DNA from: Burhinus oedicnemus
Taxonomy: Eukaryota > Chordata > Aves > Charadriiformes > Burhinidae
Direction: 5' to 3'
Assembly: GCA_008921705.1 (NCBI GenBank)
Contig: VFFE01007075.1
Coordinates: 62,461 to 126,460, forward strand
DNA: 64,000 bases
Numbering within the stretch: position 1 is the stretch's first letter; each line of letters opens with the position of its first letter. Below are positions 1 to 10,254 of this stretch, in pieces. The notes beneath the pieces were generated by a model. That model had not been told where the DNA came from. It was given only the letters and a program-made list of their open reading frames with translations, and did no database searches. A program made the translations under genes and the position numbers.

Positions 1-2036
1 GTGATTCGAGCAGCGATGGAGGCAGGCAGCCGGCCAGGCACCTCCTGGCACAGCCAGAGCTCCTGCCACCGGCAAAGCAAAACCCCCGTAACATCTGCCC
101 TGCGCCAAATGCCCCTAGGAGGTCCTGGACACAGACCTGACCAAGTGCCCTGGGGCATGTGGGGTGCTGAGCACCTAGCCGGACTCTTGTGGCTGCCTAT
201 GGGATGCAGAAACAGATTAACATTTGTTGGGGCTTTTATTTTTTAACCCTAAAGTTTTACATCCTGAAAAAGGCACTGAGTTTGGTAATGTCTTTTCAGT
301 TCCAGGATATTTTTGCATCCTCCCTTGTAAGCATTAGCTGCAAGAAGAGCTCTGTTTTGGGGTGATTTTACTGACCCCAAGCCATGGTCATTACTGGAAC
401 AGCCTGGCGGGGGTTAGGGCCACCTTTGCACCCCCTCCAGAGGAGGTGTCAGGTCACCAGTGCCTTCCAGAGGCATGTCAGAGCAGCCCAGAAGCAGCCC
501 TAAATTACCGAGGGTAATCTCAAGCTCTTCTTCCTGGAGCTCACAGCCACAAAGGGCCATCAAGTCACTTGCAGGAATAGTCCAGCCTGGGCAGTGAGGA
601 CCTTCAGGTATGTAGGACTGGAAGAGATCATCCGAGATGATGTCCCCAGCTCTAGGAGCCCCCACCATATCACCCATTGCCCCCAGCAGGCCCAAAGCTT
701 TGCTGCTCACCCCACTGTGCTGCTCGGAGGAGCAGCCTGTGGGGAACAGCCCCACAGCATCCCCACAGAGATGCTGGGGCCCCACGATTCGGTGAAACTT
801 TTGCTGCCCAGAAACCAACCCCAAGGAAGCACAGCCCAAAGAAGAGGGGACAGTGCCCTCCTCCATGCAGGATGAGGAAAGATGGGTGGCAAAATAAAAC
901 CCAAACTCAGCCCAGACCGCGATGCCCTACCCATGGCTGCATGTTCCCAAAAACACGCTTAGCTGGGAAGTGCTGACAAATCCTTCCTTGCAGCACAGCT
1001 ATCGGCCCCAAAAACACATGTCAATGACACTAGTGGGAAATCACGCCCCAGCCCCAGGCATGACTGGCAGATGTGGCACAAGGGGGTCCTGCCAGCTGTC
1101 CCCCACCATGGCTGCCCCTCTCATGCACTGAAAGCTGCTCTGCCCGTGAGCAGGTGCTGTTGGGAGCCGTCATTCCCCAAAACTGCACCCAGCTGCTTTG
1201 GATGCCAACATGTGGAGGTGCTGCCAAGTGAAGCACAAAAATGCCCCCCACCCAGGGAAATCCTGGCAAAGGCAAGCGGACAGGACAGGAACCAGCATGT
1301 GCAGCAGCCGTGGTGCCCATCCAAAAATGGGCCAAACTGTGCCATATGGGGGGAAAAAAAGACAGGGCGAGGAGTGATGTAAAAGCGCGATGGTTAGCAG
1401 TGTTTAAAATGCAAGAGGTGGCCAGGGTGGCTGGTGTTTTCTCACGCAGGCAGTGAGCTCAAGAGCCTGAAGCTCAGGCAGGGACCAGCTTTAAGATGAC
1501 AGCTCTCGCCTTGCTAATAGGAGCAGGTGAGTAACTGGGCAGCCCACACCAGAAAACCCACTTCAACCTGCCAGATTTTGCTTCTGTCACTCCAAATGCC
1601 TTTGTCACCAAGGTTTTTAAAGTAAGTCAGTGTTATTACAGGGCAGTGTTTTCCTTTGGCACCAGGATGTGGTTAATCATTCCCTAAGCAACAGCACACT
1701 GTGTACCGGATGCCGTGGGTAAGCTCCACAGCCCACGGAGAGCTGCCCACGCCGCTTCCACAGGGAGTAACACCCACGTGCCGTGGAGGGTACCACTCTG
1801 AAACCCACCAGCCCTTCCCGTGCGCCCACCGGGACAGACCTCAGCAGCATTTATCCAGGACTGCCCAAGGAGTTGACATTCAAATTCTGCATCTTAGCAA
1901 ACACCCTTCGTTTTACTGGTGGTTTGTACCAGGGATGCGGGGACCCATGGGACAGGTTAGGGTCACCCTCTGCGCAAGCATCCTCTTCTGTTCCCACCAG
2001 GGAAGCAGCGCATCCCTGCCAGGCACTGCTTCTTAC
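1..2036 (-). other. SLCO2A1: SLCO2A1 intron 1 (5' part only)
   Basis: This stretch lies downstream (minus strand) of the splice donor that closes the first SLCO2A1 coding exon at 2037. It starts with GTAAGA at 2036-2031. I looked for the second exon, which should open with a valine codon and encode the first membrane helix, and did not find it, so intron 1 continues beyond the left edge. The sequence is GC-rich and has no repeat that I recognise. Its open frames are short and look like chance. Confidence 0.7.
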
Positions 2037-2126
2037 CTTTATGTTGCAGAAGATATTCCGGGAGCAGGTGCTGGACCTTTTGGGGATGTCGACTGGGGAT
2101 TTGTCGGCTTCAGGGTGGACTCCCAT
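2037..2126 (-). CDS. SLCO2A1: SLCO2A1 first coding exon (prostaglandin transporter, N-terminus)
   Basis: SLCO2A1 is a 12-helix plasma-membrane carrier of the organic-anion-transporter family that takes up prostaglandins such as PGE2. This exon encodes 30 residues, from MGVHPEADKS to CSRNIFCNIK, and ends exactly at a consensus donor (AAG|GTAAGA). The human protein, from memory, also has a first coding exon of about the same length (32 codons). It starts MGL and ends in SVFGNIK just before a phase-0 intron. The matching end motif (NIFCNIK), exon length and intron phase support the call. The start codon has a good context, with A at -3 and G at +4. The frame stays open upstream to 2270, but an ATG there would lie before the predicted transcription start. 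This is the hydrophilic cytoplasmic tail, so no membrane segment is expected. The neighbour order with RYK also fits. Chance similarity of a short exon is the main alternative. Confidence 0.8.
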
Positions 2127-2250
2127 CGTGGGGGTTTCCTGGGGAGCTCCGAAGAGCTGGGCTGCAGGCAGGCTCCCGTCCCTCCCCGGCCTGTCCCGCT
2201 GCTGGCAGCGTGCACGGTCTGCGCCGAAAACCCTCCAAGCCCGTGAGTGA
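2127..2250 (-). other. SLCO2A1: Predicted SLCO2A1 5' UTR
   Basis: This is the interval between the chosen ATG (2126) and the start site expected about 30 bases downstream of the TATA box at 2273-2280. It is GC-rich and contains no ATG in the reading frame of the exon. The boundary near 2250 is an inference from TATA spacing, not something the sequence shows directly. Confidence 0.5.
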
Positions 2251-2272
2251 GGCAGGCAGCGTGAGTGCAAAG

Positions 2273-2280
2273 TTTTTATA
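2273..2280 (-). promoter_or_regulatory. TATA box of SLCO2A1
   Basis: On the minus strand these bases read TATAAAAA. They sit about 150 bases upstream of the SLCO2A1 ATG, in locally GC-rich sequence. Position and orientation fit a core promoter with a start site near 2250. Confidence 0.6.
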
Positions 2281-5200
2281 AGTCTGCTCTCGGGAGCGAT
2301 GATGAAACCCTTTCTCCTCCCTCTTTTGCTTTGTGCGCCGAGGGAACTTTAAAGTCGCAGGAAGCTAAGGCCAGCACGCGGGGAGCAGGTGGGAGCCAGG
2401 GCTCCCTGAGCCCCAGATGGTTTGGGGATGGGGACCGTGGTGGTGCAATGATGTTTTCCTACCCGTGGTGGACACCCAGTGCCCCTCTGCTGTGCTTACG
2501 TGCGAGGCTGCAGGACGCAGCTGGACAAGGCGCCGGCAGTGCAGCCTTCCTGCAAGGAAAGCGACTGGGGTTTTAATTCAAGTCCCCCTGAAGGGGCGAA
2601 AGGAAGGGGAGTCACCTTTCAGCAAACCGAGATTTAGCTCCCAGGCGGTGGGAGGGGGGAAACTGGGTGGCCAGACAGAGAAATCCCTCCCTGGGTTAAG
2701 AGGTTATGGAGAAAATAAACTTCTCCTGCGTTTATCTCTTGGAGAAAACTGCATTTGTGAAGCTCCTAAAGTGCTGGTTTTTTACCAATACCTCTCTGGA
2801 GCTTTGTTTATGCAAAGCACTGATTTATTTTGCAGGCTCCTCACAGGGAGGAAAAGTGTCAGAGGGAGAAGTGCAGGTTGATCCCGGCTGAGGGGAAGTC
2901 AGCTTCAAGTATTTTGTCAAAATTACTGCTTTTCCTGGCATAAAGCAGGTGGGGGAGAGAGGTGGGGGGACCCCGTGGGAAACCATGGACCCTGCCTCAG
3001 GTTGTCCTGAGCCTGGAGAAACCAAATCCCAGCTCCCAGAATGGTTTCCCCATGGGAGGGCTGGCAGGTCCTTACATATGCCCCGGTATGATGCCAAGGA
3101 GCTGAGCCCCACTCAGCGGGCACCCACCAACACCCACACCCTGCCCAGGCACACACTGTGGCCACTGGCCACGAGAGGGTGCATTGCACCCATGGGAGAG
3201 GCTCCCTGGGCGCTCCTTTCCTCCCACCTCACCCAAGCCATCCCACCAGAAGACCCCGAGGTCAGGATCTTTGGGGTCCGGCACCAGTCAGACCAGGTGT
3301 AGGGCATGAAAGCAGTGCAAAAATTAGTGTTGCTAAGACAAAAAGAGGTCATTTTGACCGTCAGCTTCCTAATTTCCTAACCCTGTCCCAGAAGCACTGC
3401 TTGAAGGGACAGTTGGGTATCACTGGCCTATGGGTGGCAAAAAAGGCATCCCATTTCCCCATCTCTCTTTTTCCACGCCCATCCCCAAATTTGCAAGATC
3501 TGGGGTCAGGATGCAACATGAAGGGACCCTTTTCACTCATCAGAGTTAGCTAAGCCCTTTTATCTGCTACTCAATGGCAAGAGACAGAGTTTCACCCTCA
3601 CTGACAGAAAAGCTCAAGCAAGCCAACATCTCCTCTGGTCATCTACCATCCTCCCCGTGAGCCCGACGTGCCTCTGAGATCATTTTTCAGGCAATGCCTG
3701 ACCTGCTCGCTAACGGCCCTGTCTTTTCAGTTTATTCTGCAGAGACCTGTGACGCTCACTTTGTTATAACAACCACCTCCACATGCAGCAGCTGTTTTGG
3801 CCACTAACTTCAGTTTTTCTGTACAAATGTGTCTCCATACAGTGAAACGCCCCAGGGAAGAGGCGTGATGCCCCTTGACAAGCCTGTGCCCTGCCTGGGA
3901 GTGGGCAGGATGGGCAGCGGGCAGAAACACCCCATCCCTGATGCTATATCCCCCGGATGGAGTTGGGTACCCCGTGCCGATGGAGTTAATAATGCTTACA
4001 AGAGGAAGCAAAAAGCTGTGGTGAGTCAAAAAGGAATCAGGGCTTCTGGTAAACACCCCCATGGGCTAGACGTCACTGCCCCACGGGGATGCGGGTCCTT
4101 AGTGGAAACTGACCAAGTGTCCCGGCTGGCCAAGGAAGGGACAGAGGCTGGGTCAGCTCCAAATCAAAGGACCTGGGTCCCCCAGCAACACTGTGCTCCC
4201 CAGGTCTGGCCACGCTCCAGCAAGCCCCTCCTAGATCTCGGACATGGGGGGATGCCCCAGCGGGGCTGATTTGTTGGAGAGCAGGAAGAAGTCATGCTGG
4301 CAAGCCACGGTGCTCTTGTATTTCTCAATCTGCAGGTCTTGCAATAGGTAAGGCAAGAAAACACCTGCTTCCCATCCAGCTAGGAGCCACTTACAGCACT
4401 GGGGACCTCCCTGCAGGGCTGCACACCTTGTTTACCCACGCCATGCAGTGTCTTGGTCTACTCTCCCATGAATAAACTTCCAGTGAATATTTTTCCAAAG
4501 CAAGGAGCATTGCCCAAGCCTTGGCAGCTTATCTAGCTGTAGTAAATAATACAATATAAGCTGACAAATTTGAATTTAAAAGCCCAGTCATGGTGGTTTC
4601 AGTTATTAAAGGCTGCGGCAGCTCCACAAGGTTCCCCGTGGCCAGTGCAGGCACTTTGTCTTGCAGCAGAAGCAAAGGGCTATCCTGAGCAGGCTCTGTC
4701 CCCCTAGCTGGGACCATCGGAGAGCGTTGTCGACATCTCCCAAGCTTTTATCCCACTGGAAGAGAAAATCCAGCCCCTGGACACAAATTCAGTTCTAGCT
4801 TCCTCACACTGACATTGCTTTTAAATTACAGACCTTAGACAACAGATTGTGTAACAGGAGTAACAAAACGAGATGCACATGAGAAAATAGGACTCTTGCC
4901 TCTTTTTGAGGATTATCCCTGCATTTTCATTCCCACAGGGTTACAGCCTTGGCAAGGAACAGTTCGGCCTGCAGACGAGTGCACAGGAGGAAAGTGATTT
5001 ACGGCAGCGCTGACAAAAGGAGGGGAGTTTGCTTTCAAGTTCTTCTCATTGTGCTTTGTTAGGGTGATACAGTTGATGTTAAGTGCCTGGCAAGAAAGAT
5101 CACACATTGACAGGGTTTGGTTCATTTTACACGGCTCCTGGGGCCACATTTCTTTCTCAGCCTTTGAAATTAATTCCTCCTATAGCAGTCACATTTCCCT

Positions 5201-5770
5201 GCCAAAGACATTGGCTGGAAGGAGAAGACCTCACTGACGCTAACTAAGTGGGAACCAGCTACTTCAACCAGCAAAGCTGAATCAGGCCTGCAGCTCTCCA
5301 TGTACACCACCAGTTAATCCCCTACCTCACCACCTCCCCTCATCCAAAACAAGCCATGAGTTAAAACCTGCCCACCAGGCACATTTCCCATGGGCAGACC
5401 AAGCTTACATCGGTGTAGGTATGAAGGAACTGAGGCAGGTCCCTCTTTGCTACCAGGGAATGCTTACCTTGTTCACAGAACATCAGAGCCCTCAAAAGCC
5501 ACTTTTATTCTGCTGGGGAGAAGGGTTGGGTCAAACTCTTTCAACAAGACCACAGCTCTTCTCTTTCCCCACATCAACCTCCTTCCTTCTTCCTACCAAG
5601 TACTGGGTTGATGCTTTCATGGGGCGAGGACCAAACTAGCTCTGCTTTACCACCTGGTTTCAATCTGTCAGGGACTGAAGCATCTCAGTTTTCCTCCACG
5701 GTATCTCCAGCCTGTTCTTCTCAATGATTATTTGCCTACTGGGATTTAAAAGGCAATGCATACCCACCAA
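2281..5770. other. Upstream flank of SLCO2A1, no gene seen
   Basis: The first 300 bases or so are GC-rich and probably belong to the SLCO2A1 promoter region. Beyond that I see no repeat family, splice-bounded exon or convincing coding frame on either strand. The open frames here are short and overlap one another on both strands. Confidence 0.6.
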
Positions 5771-5774
5771 CACT

Positions 5775-5990
5775 GAATCATAGCATATCTTGATTTGGAA
5801 GGGACCCATAAGGATCATTGAGGCCAACTGGGACTCAACTGTGAAGATCTTCCTGGCCCCTGGGAAGACTTGTTACTAGATGAAGAGACACTGCATCCCA
5901 GCATGGAAGATGATTTCCCACTGTGCTATGCATGCACAGTCCCTGCTATGTTTGAAGATGGACCAGCAGATGCTTCTTAAAGGAAGGTGT
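5775..5990 (-). repeat. CR1 LINE fragment, 3' end (older copy)
   Basis: Read on the minus strand, the element ends at about 5775 in a CR1-type tail. It carries the diverged CR1 3' signature around 5795-5825 (GGAAGGGACCCATAAGGATC on the plus strand). It differs clearly from the neighbouring copy at 6053, so it is a separate and older insertion. The 5' limit is approximate. Confidence 0.7.
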
Positions 5991-6052
5991 TTCTTTCCCA
6001 GCAGCCTATCAGTGATGTTGGACTGAGACTTGGACTTATGCAGTCAGTATTT

Positions 6053-6610
6053 CATAGAATCATAGAATGGTTTAGGTTGAGCCATGGGCAAGGACACTTT
6101 CCACTAGACCAGGTTGCTCAAAGCCCCGTCCAGCCTGGCCTTGAACGCTTCCAGTGATAGGGCATCCACAGGTTCTCTGGGCAAGATGGGCCAGTGTCTC
6201 ACCACTCTCATAGTAAAAAATTTCTTCCTGAGATCTAATCTGAATCTACCTTCTTCCCGTTTGAAGTCATTACCCCTCATCCTATCACTACATGACCTTG
6301 TAAAAAGTCCCTCTCCAGCTTTCCTGTAGCCCCTTTAGGGACTGGAAGGGGCTATAAGGTCTCCTCAGAGCCTTCTCTTCTCCAGGCTGAAAAACCCCAT
6401 CTCTCTCAGCCTGTTTTCATAGGAGAGGTGCTCCAGTCCTCTTATCATCTTTGTGGCCTCCTCTGGATCCTCTCCAACAGGTCCATGTCCTTCTTGTGCT
6501 GAGGACTCCAAAGCTGGATGCAGTACTGCAGGTGGGGTCTCACAAGAATGGAGTAGAGGGGCAGAATCACCTCCCTCGACCTGCTGGCCATGCTTTCATT
6601 TCATACAGAC
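6053..6610 (-). repeat. CR1 LINE, 5'-truncated
   Basis: On the minus strand this copy runs from the end of the reverse-transcriptase frame (motifs LVRPHLQYC and [12 protein letters not shown] in degraded form) through the 3' UTR to the terminal ATTCTATGATTCTATGA. The tail appears on the plus strand at 6053-6069 as TCATAGAATCATAGAAT. Truncation at the 5' end near 6610 is typical of CR1. Confidence 0.92.
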
Positions 6611-6694
6611 TCACTTGAAGCACCATCCATGGTCTGGAGCCAGACAGCCCTGACCCCAAGGGAGCAATGAGCCAAGGAACTCCTTTTCCTATCC

Positions 6695-6763
6695 TAGCAG
6701 GGGGGTTGGACTAGATGATCTCCAGAGGTCACTTCCAACCCCTACCATTCTATGATTCTTTGA
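6695..6763 (+). repeat. CR1 LINE 3' fragment
   Basis: A short copy of the CR1 3' end (GGTTGGACTAGATGATCTCC through ATTCTATGATTCT). It faces the opposite way to the CR1 at 6053-6610 and lies about 90 bases from its truncated end, so the two form an inverted pair. Confidence 0.9.
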
Positions 6764-8869
6764 TCTTGGAGCTGACACAACGTGAACTGTGTGGTCAGAC
6801 ATCCCAAGGAACCTGGTTCCTGCTAGGTCAGAAGTTGTTTCCCCAGATCCAAAGGTGTGGATCCAGAAGACTCAGCTGCCTTCCAAAATCTTTGGTGGCT
6901 TCATGTGATCCAGCAATAACAGGGAAGCCCATAGCAAGCCTGTATGCATCCCTCAGCCTAGGAAATCCTCTGTTGCTGCATAAAACTAGAAGCTGGAGAA
7001 GGGGCTGGACCTCAGGACCACCTGGTTCAGCAGAACAAGGGAGTGACATGTGATCCAAACGAACTTCTGCTCTTGTCAGACATAGCATCAGCCATGGGAG
7101 GAGATGTGAGGACAGACACTTTGAGAGACACATCATGTTGCGAAGACCTGAGGAGGCTCTGCAAGAGAGAGGAAGGAACAAAATCAGGATCAGAGCCCCT
7201 ACATATAGCTCATAAAACGAGCAGCCCTAGAGGGTTTCGCCCGAGATGTGTTGGGTCTCCTGCTTTGTGGGTGGTACTGTTGCAAGCAGGATTAGGAAGG
7301 GAGCAAAAAGCAATCCCTGTATTTACTTGGGAACCTTGCACAGCTTAAAAACAAACTTCCTGGAGCCGCATGACCCCCAATTTACTTGCTGCACACCAGG
7401 ACAGCACAAGTCTCTGTGGAAGGAAACACAAAGCCCCTGGGGCTCCTGGAGGGTTTCAGACTTGCAAGTACGAACATTGCTCTGGAAATACCGATTAAAA
7501 AACAACCCCCTCTGCATTACCAGAGCCAGCCCCTGGTGTTGCAGACCAGCACGCCAAACCCCCCCCCCTGGAAACCCCATTTACTCTCTGGGGCTGGTGA
7601 TGTGGCACAGCAGGGGACAAGGACCAAAGGGGACGGGGCAGGCAGCATGCACCAGCAGCTCCTGCCAATACCTGTGGTTGCAATGAAAATTACAGACCAT
7701 GACAGGCTGGGTTTAATTTACCAGCAATGTATATTTGATCTGGAGCAGAAATACTGGTCAGAGGGAGGTACACAGCCATACCTGAAGAACAGGCTTGGTT
7801 AGCTTACAGCCTGACCTGCTCCTGGGGATGGAGAGTGAGGGACCAGCGCCGGAGGAAGTGGTCTAGCCCTCGGGGAGGGGGCATCTCGGTCCCCATGGTG
7901 GAGAGGCACATACAGAGGAGCTTTTGGGACAAGCAACAGCCAAACCCCAGAGTGCAACGTGACACTGCTTACCCTCCAGTCAAGGCCATCACCAGCCCTG
8001 CAGGGAAGCCACTCATGCCCAGAGAATAGGAGTGAAGTCAAGGCAGGGTGGGAGAGCAGGTAATTTATACTGAAGATGATGACAGAGGTGTATGTCAGCA
8101 TTAAACCATCCTTCCCATGGTTGACTGCCCACAGCCAGCTAACCTGAAGCAGGGGATATTTGTCTACACTGGTGACTAATAAATACGTTAAGCAACTCTG
8201 CTGTGCTCTCTGTCCCATATGCGAACCCAGTCAGTCCAACCTCTTGCAGGGCAATGGCAGGAGAAAGATGCATTCTGGAAGGATAAATGGGAAGGCAAGG
8301 TTTGCAGGGCTGCAATTGCACCATGAGAGTGATCACAGAGCCTGGAAAATAGGAGGCTGTGATTTTGGCAGGCTGAGTCTCCAAGAAGAGCAGAGAGGAA
8401 AGCAGAAAGCTCCTCCACTTTTAAGAGTGATATAAGTGAACAGGGGAGTGGAGGAAATGCTTTTAAAGAAGTCCTGGTGGTGCTTTATGTCACATCTCTT
8501 AAACAGCCACTTTCTTTTCCTCTGCCTTTTCTGTTTTAAGTAAGTTTTGTTTATAATTAGGCCACTTGAGTCTCACCATCAATTGAATCCCTGCTGTAAT
8601 ATACCAAAGGGTCTTCAGTTAAACTGGAGATAAACTGACATGTGGATTATTTTGGTGGGTCCCCACTGGACCAGCCAACTCTCCTTTCTTCATTATACCT
8701 TTTCCACCTCTCCTTTCTCTGTAACAGCTTTTGGAGATGCCAGCCCCTAGGTGTCACATTTGGGGCCTTTTGCTCGGCACATTCTAGAGAAGAAATTCTG
8801 ATTGTTGGTAAAAGGAGGAGGTAGGAGATTGGAAATAAGATGATTTATTCCACACCCTCCCCAGCTAGT

Positions 8870-8891
8870 CATTTGCATGACATTTGCATGC
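8870..8891. promoter_or_regulatory. Tandem octamer (POU-factor) motifs
   Basis: Two perfect ATTTGCAT octamers (reverse complement ATGCAAAT) lie at 8871-8878 and 8882-8889, inside an 11-base tandem unit. ATGCAAAT is the classical binding site of Oct/POU proteins. A spacing of 11 bases puts both sites on about the same face of the helix. Regulatory activity is inferred. Confidence 0.35.
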
Positions 8892-10233
8892 ACAATAAAG
8901 GCTTCCCCACCACAAACAGGAGCAATCACTGGAGTGGAACGTGATGTGCATCATTCAGAGCCATGTGACTGCTGTGAATACCAGGGGTCAGCACCCAGCA
9001 GGACTATGCCAGCAAGGACTCCACGACCTTCACACCCTTCAGCCACCACTGTAAAGCCCTCCTAGCACTCTCCGAGTACAGTATTCAAAGTAACTCGACG
9101 ATGTTTGTAGTCAGGCCAGAGCCCTGGCCTTTGTTGCAGGATGTGTTCTGCAAACCCAGAACAAAGAGACAGTCCTTGCCTCGAAGGATTTGCAATCTAA
9201 AGCATCAGTATCCTGTAGTAAAAACAATTAAATGAGGCAGACAAGGATCTGACTGTGCCATTCAAAGCAGGATTGCATTTCCTTGAAATTGCTTCAAGTG
9301 ATCATGAGGAGACAGTCTAATTTAACTCTGCCCACTGCCAATAAACTTTACAGTCAGTAAACATTTCAGGAATAGTGCCCCTAAGCAAGGCTTCTGCAGC
9401 CTCGAAAGGCAGAGAGTCAAATATTTTTGTAAAATTCCTTAACCCCGATTCCTCCATGGACCTACATACCCAGGAGAGACAAACTTTTCCAGGCCACCCT
9501 GTGCCTTGCAATTGGTTTCAGAGCAAATCTATTATTTTGCACCAAAAAGACTGCATCCAGCAGCACCAAAACCTGCTGCTGCTGCTGCTCACAGGTATGC
9601 TGTTAAACCCCCGGTAGCAGGGTTACAGAGATGCCATCCTAAGGGGAGAGGTGAAGACGTGTGACCAAATCAGACCTTGAGCAGCTCAAGGAGGCTCCTA
9701 TCCAGAAGGATATCCCACACCCTGGCTGTTGACAGGTGGCACATGCCAGCACAGGGAAGGAGGAGGTGACATCTCAGCATCACCCACCTCAACAAGTACT
9801 CTCAGTTGGGTGCAATCCAAAACCACTGGCCTCCCCAGGAAAAGAGCCGAGAGGGCTGATAGAGAGCTCACATTTCATCCTCCTTCTTCTGTTGCAAAGG
9901 TCTGGCAGGCAACGTGAGAGATGCATCACCATGAGCAATGTGGCACCCTTTTATTTGCTCCTGGTGATGAGTCTCTGCTCTCTGACAGACAAGGGATCAA
10001 CATGACTACAAAAGCCCCAGGAAGGGGCAGAAGGGCTGAGATGATCTTTATGGTTTCAGAGATGGGGAGACCCATGTGCCCACATCTGTCACATCCCACT
10101 GGAAATCTTCCCCTCCTCGAAGACCTTGATGCTTGTCAGATATGTTGACCTTTTTCCTTGGAAATTATTTTATTTAGCTGTTCTGCCACGTCTAGATGAC
10201 CTCAGAGTGCCCTGGTAGCTGCCATTTGAATGC

Positions 10234-10254
10234 AAATAAATAAATAAATAAAAT
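10234..10254. repeat. AAAT microsatellite
   Basis: Five near-perfect AAAT units in a row. Confidence 0.95.

Noticed and set aside
1701..2250. Two overlapping plus-strand frames of 155-181 codons.
   Set aside because: They run antisense across the SLCO2A1 first exon and promoter, and reflect its GC content.
9577..9591. CTG triplet run of five units.
   Set aside because: Too short to call a microsatellite of note, and not inside a coding exon.
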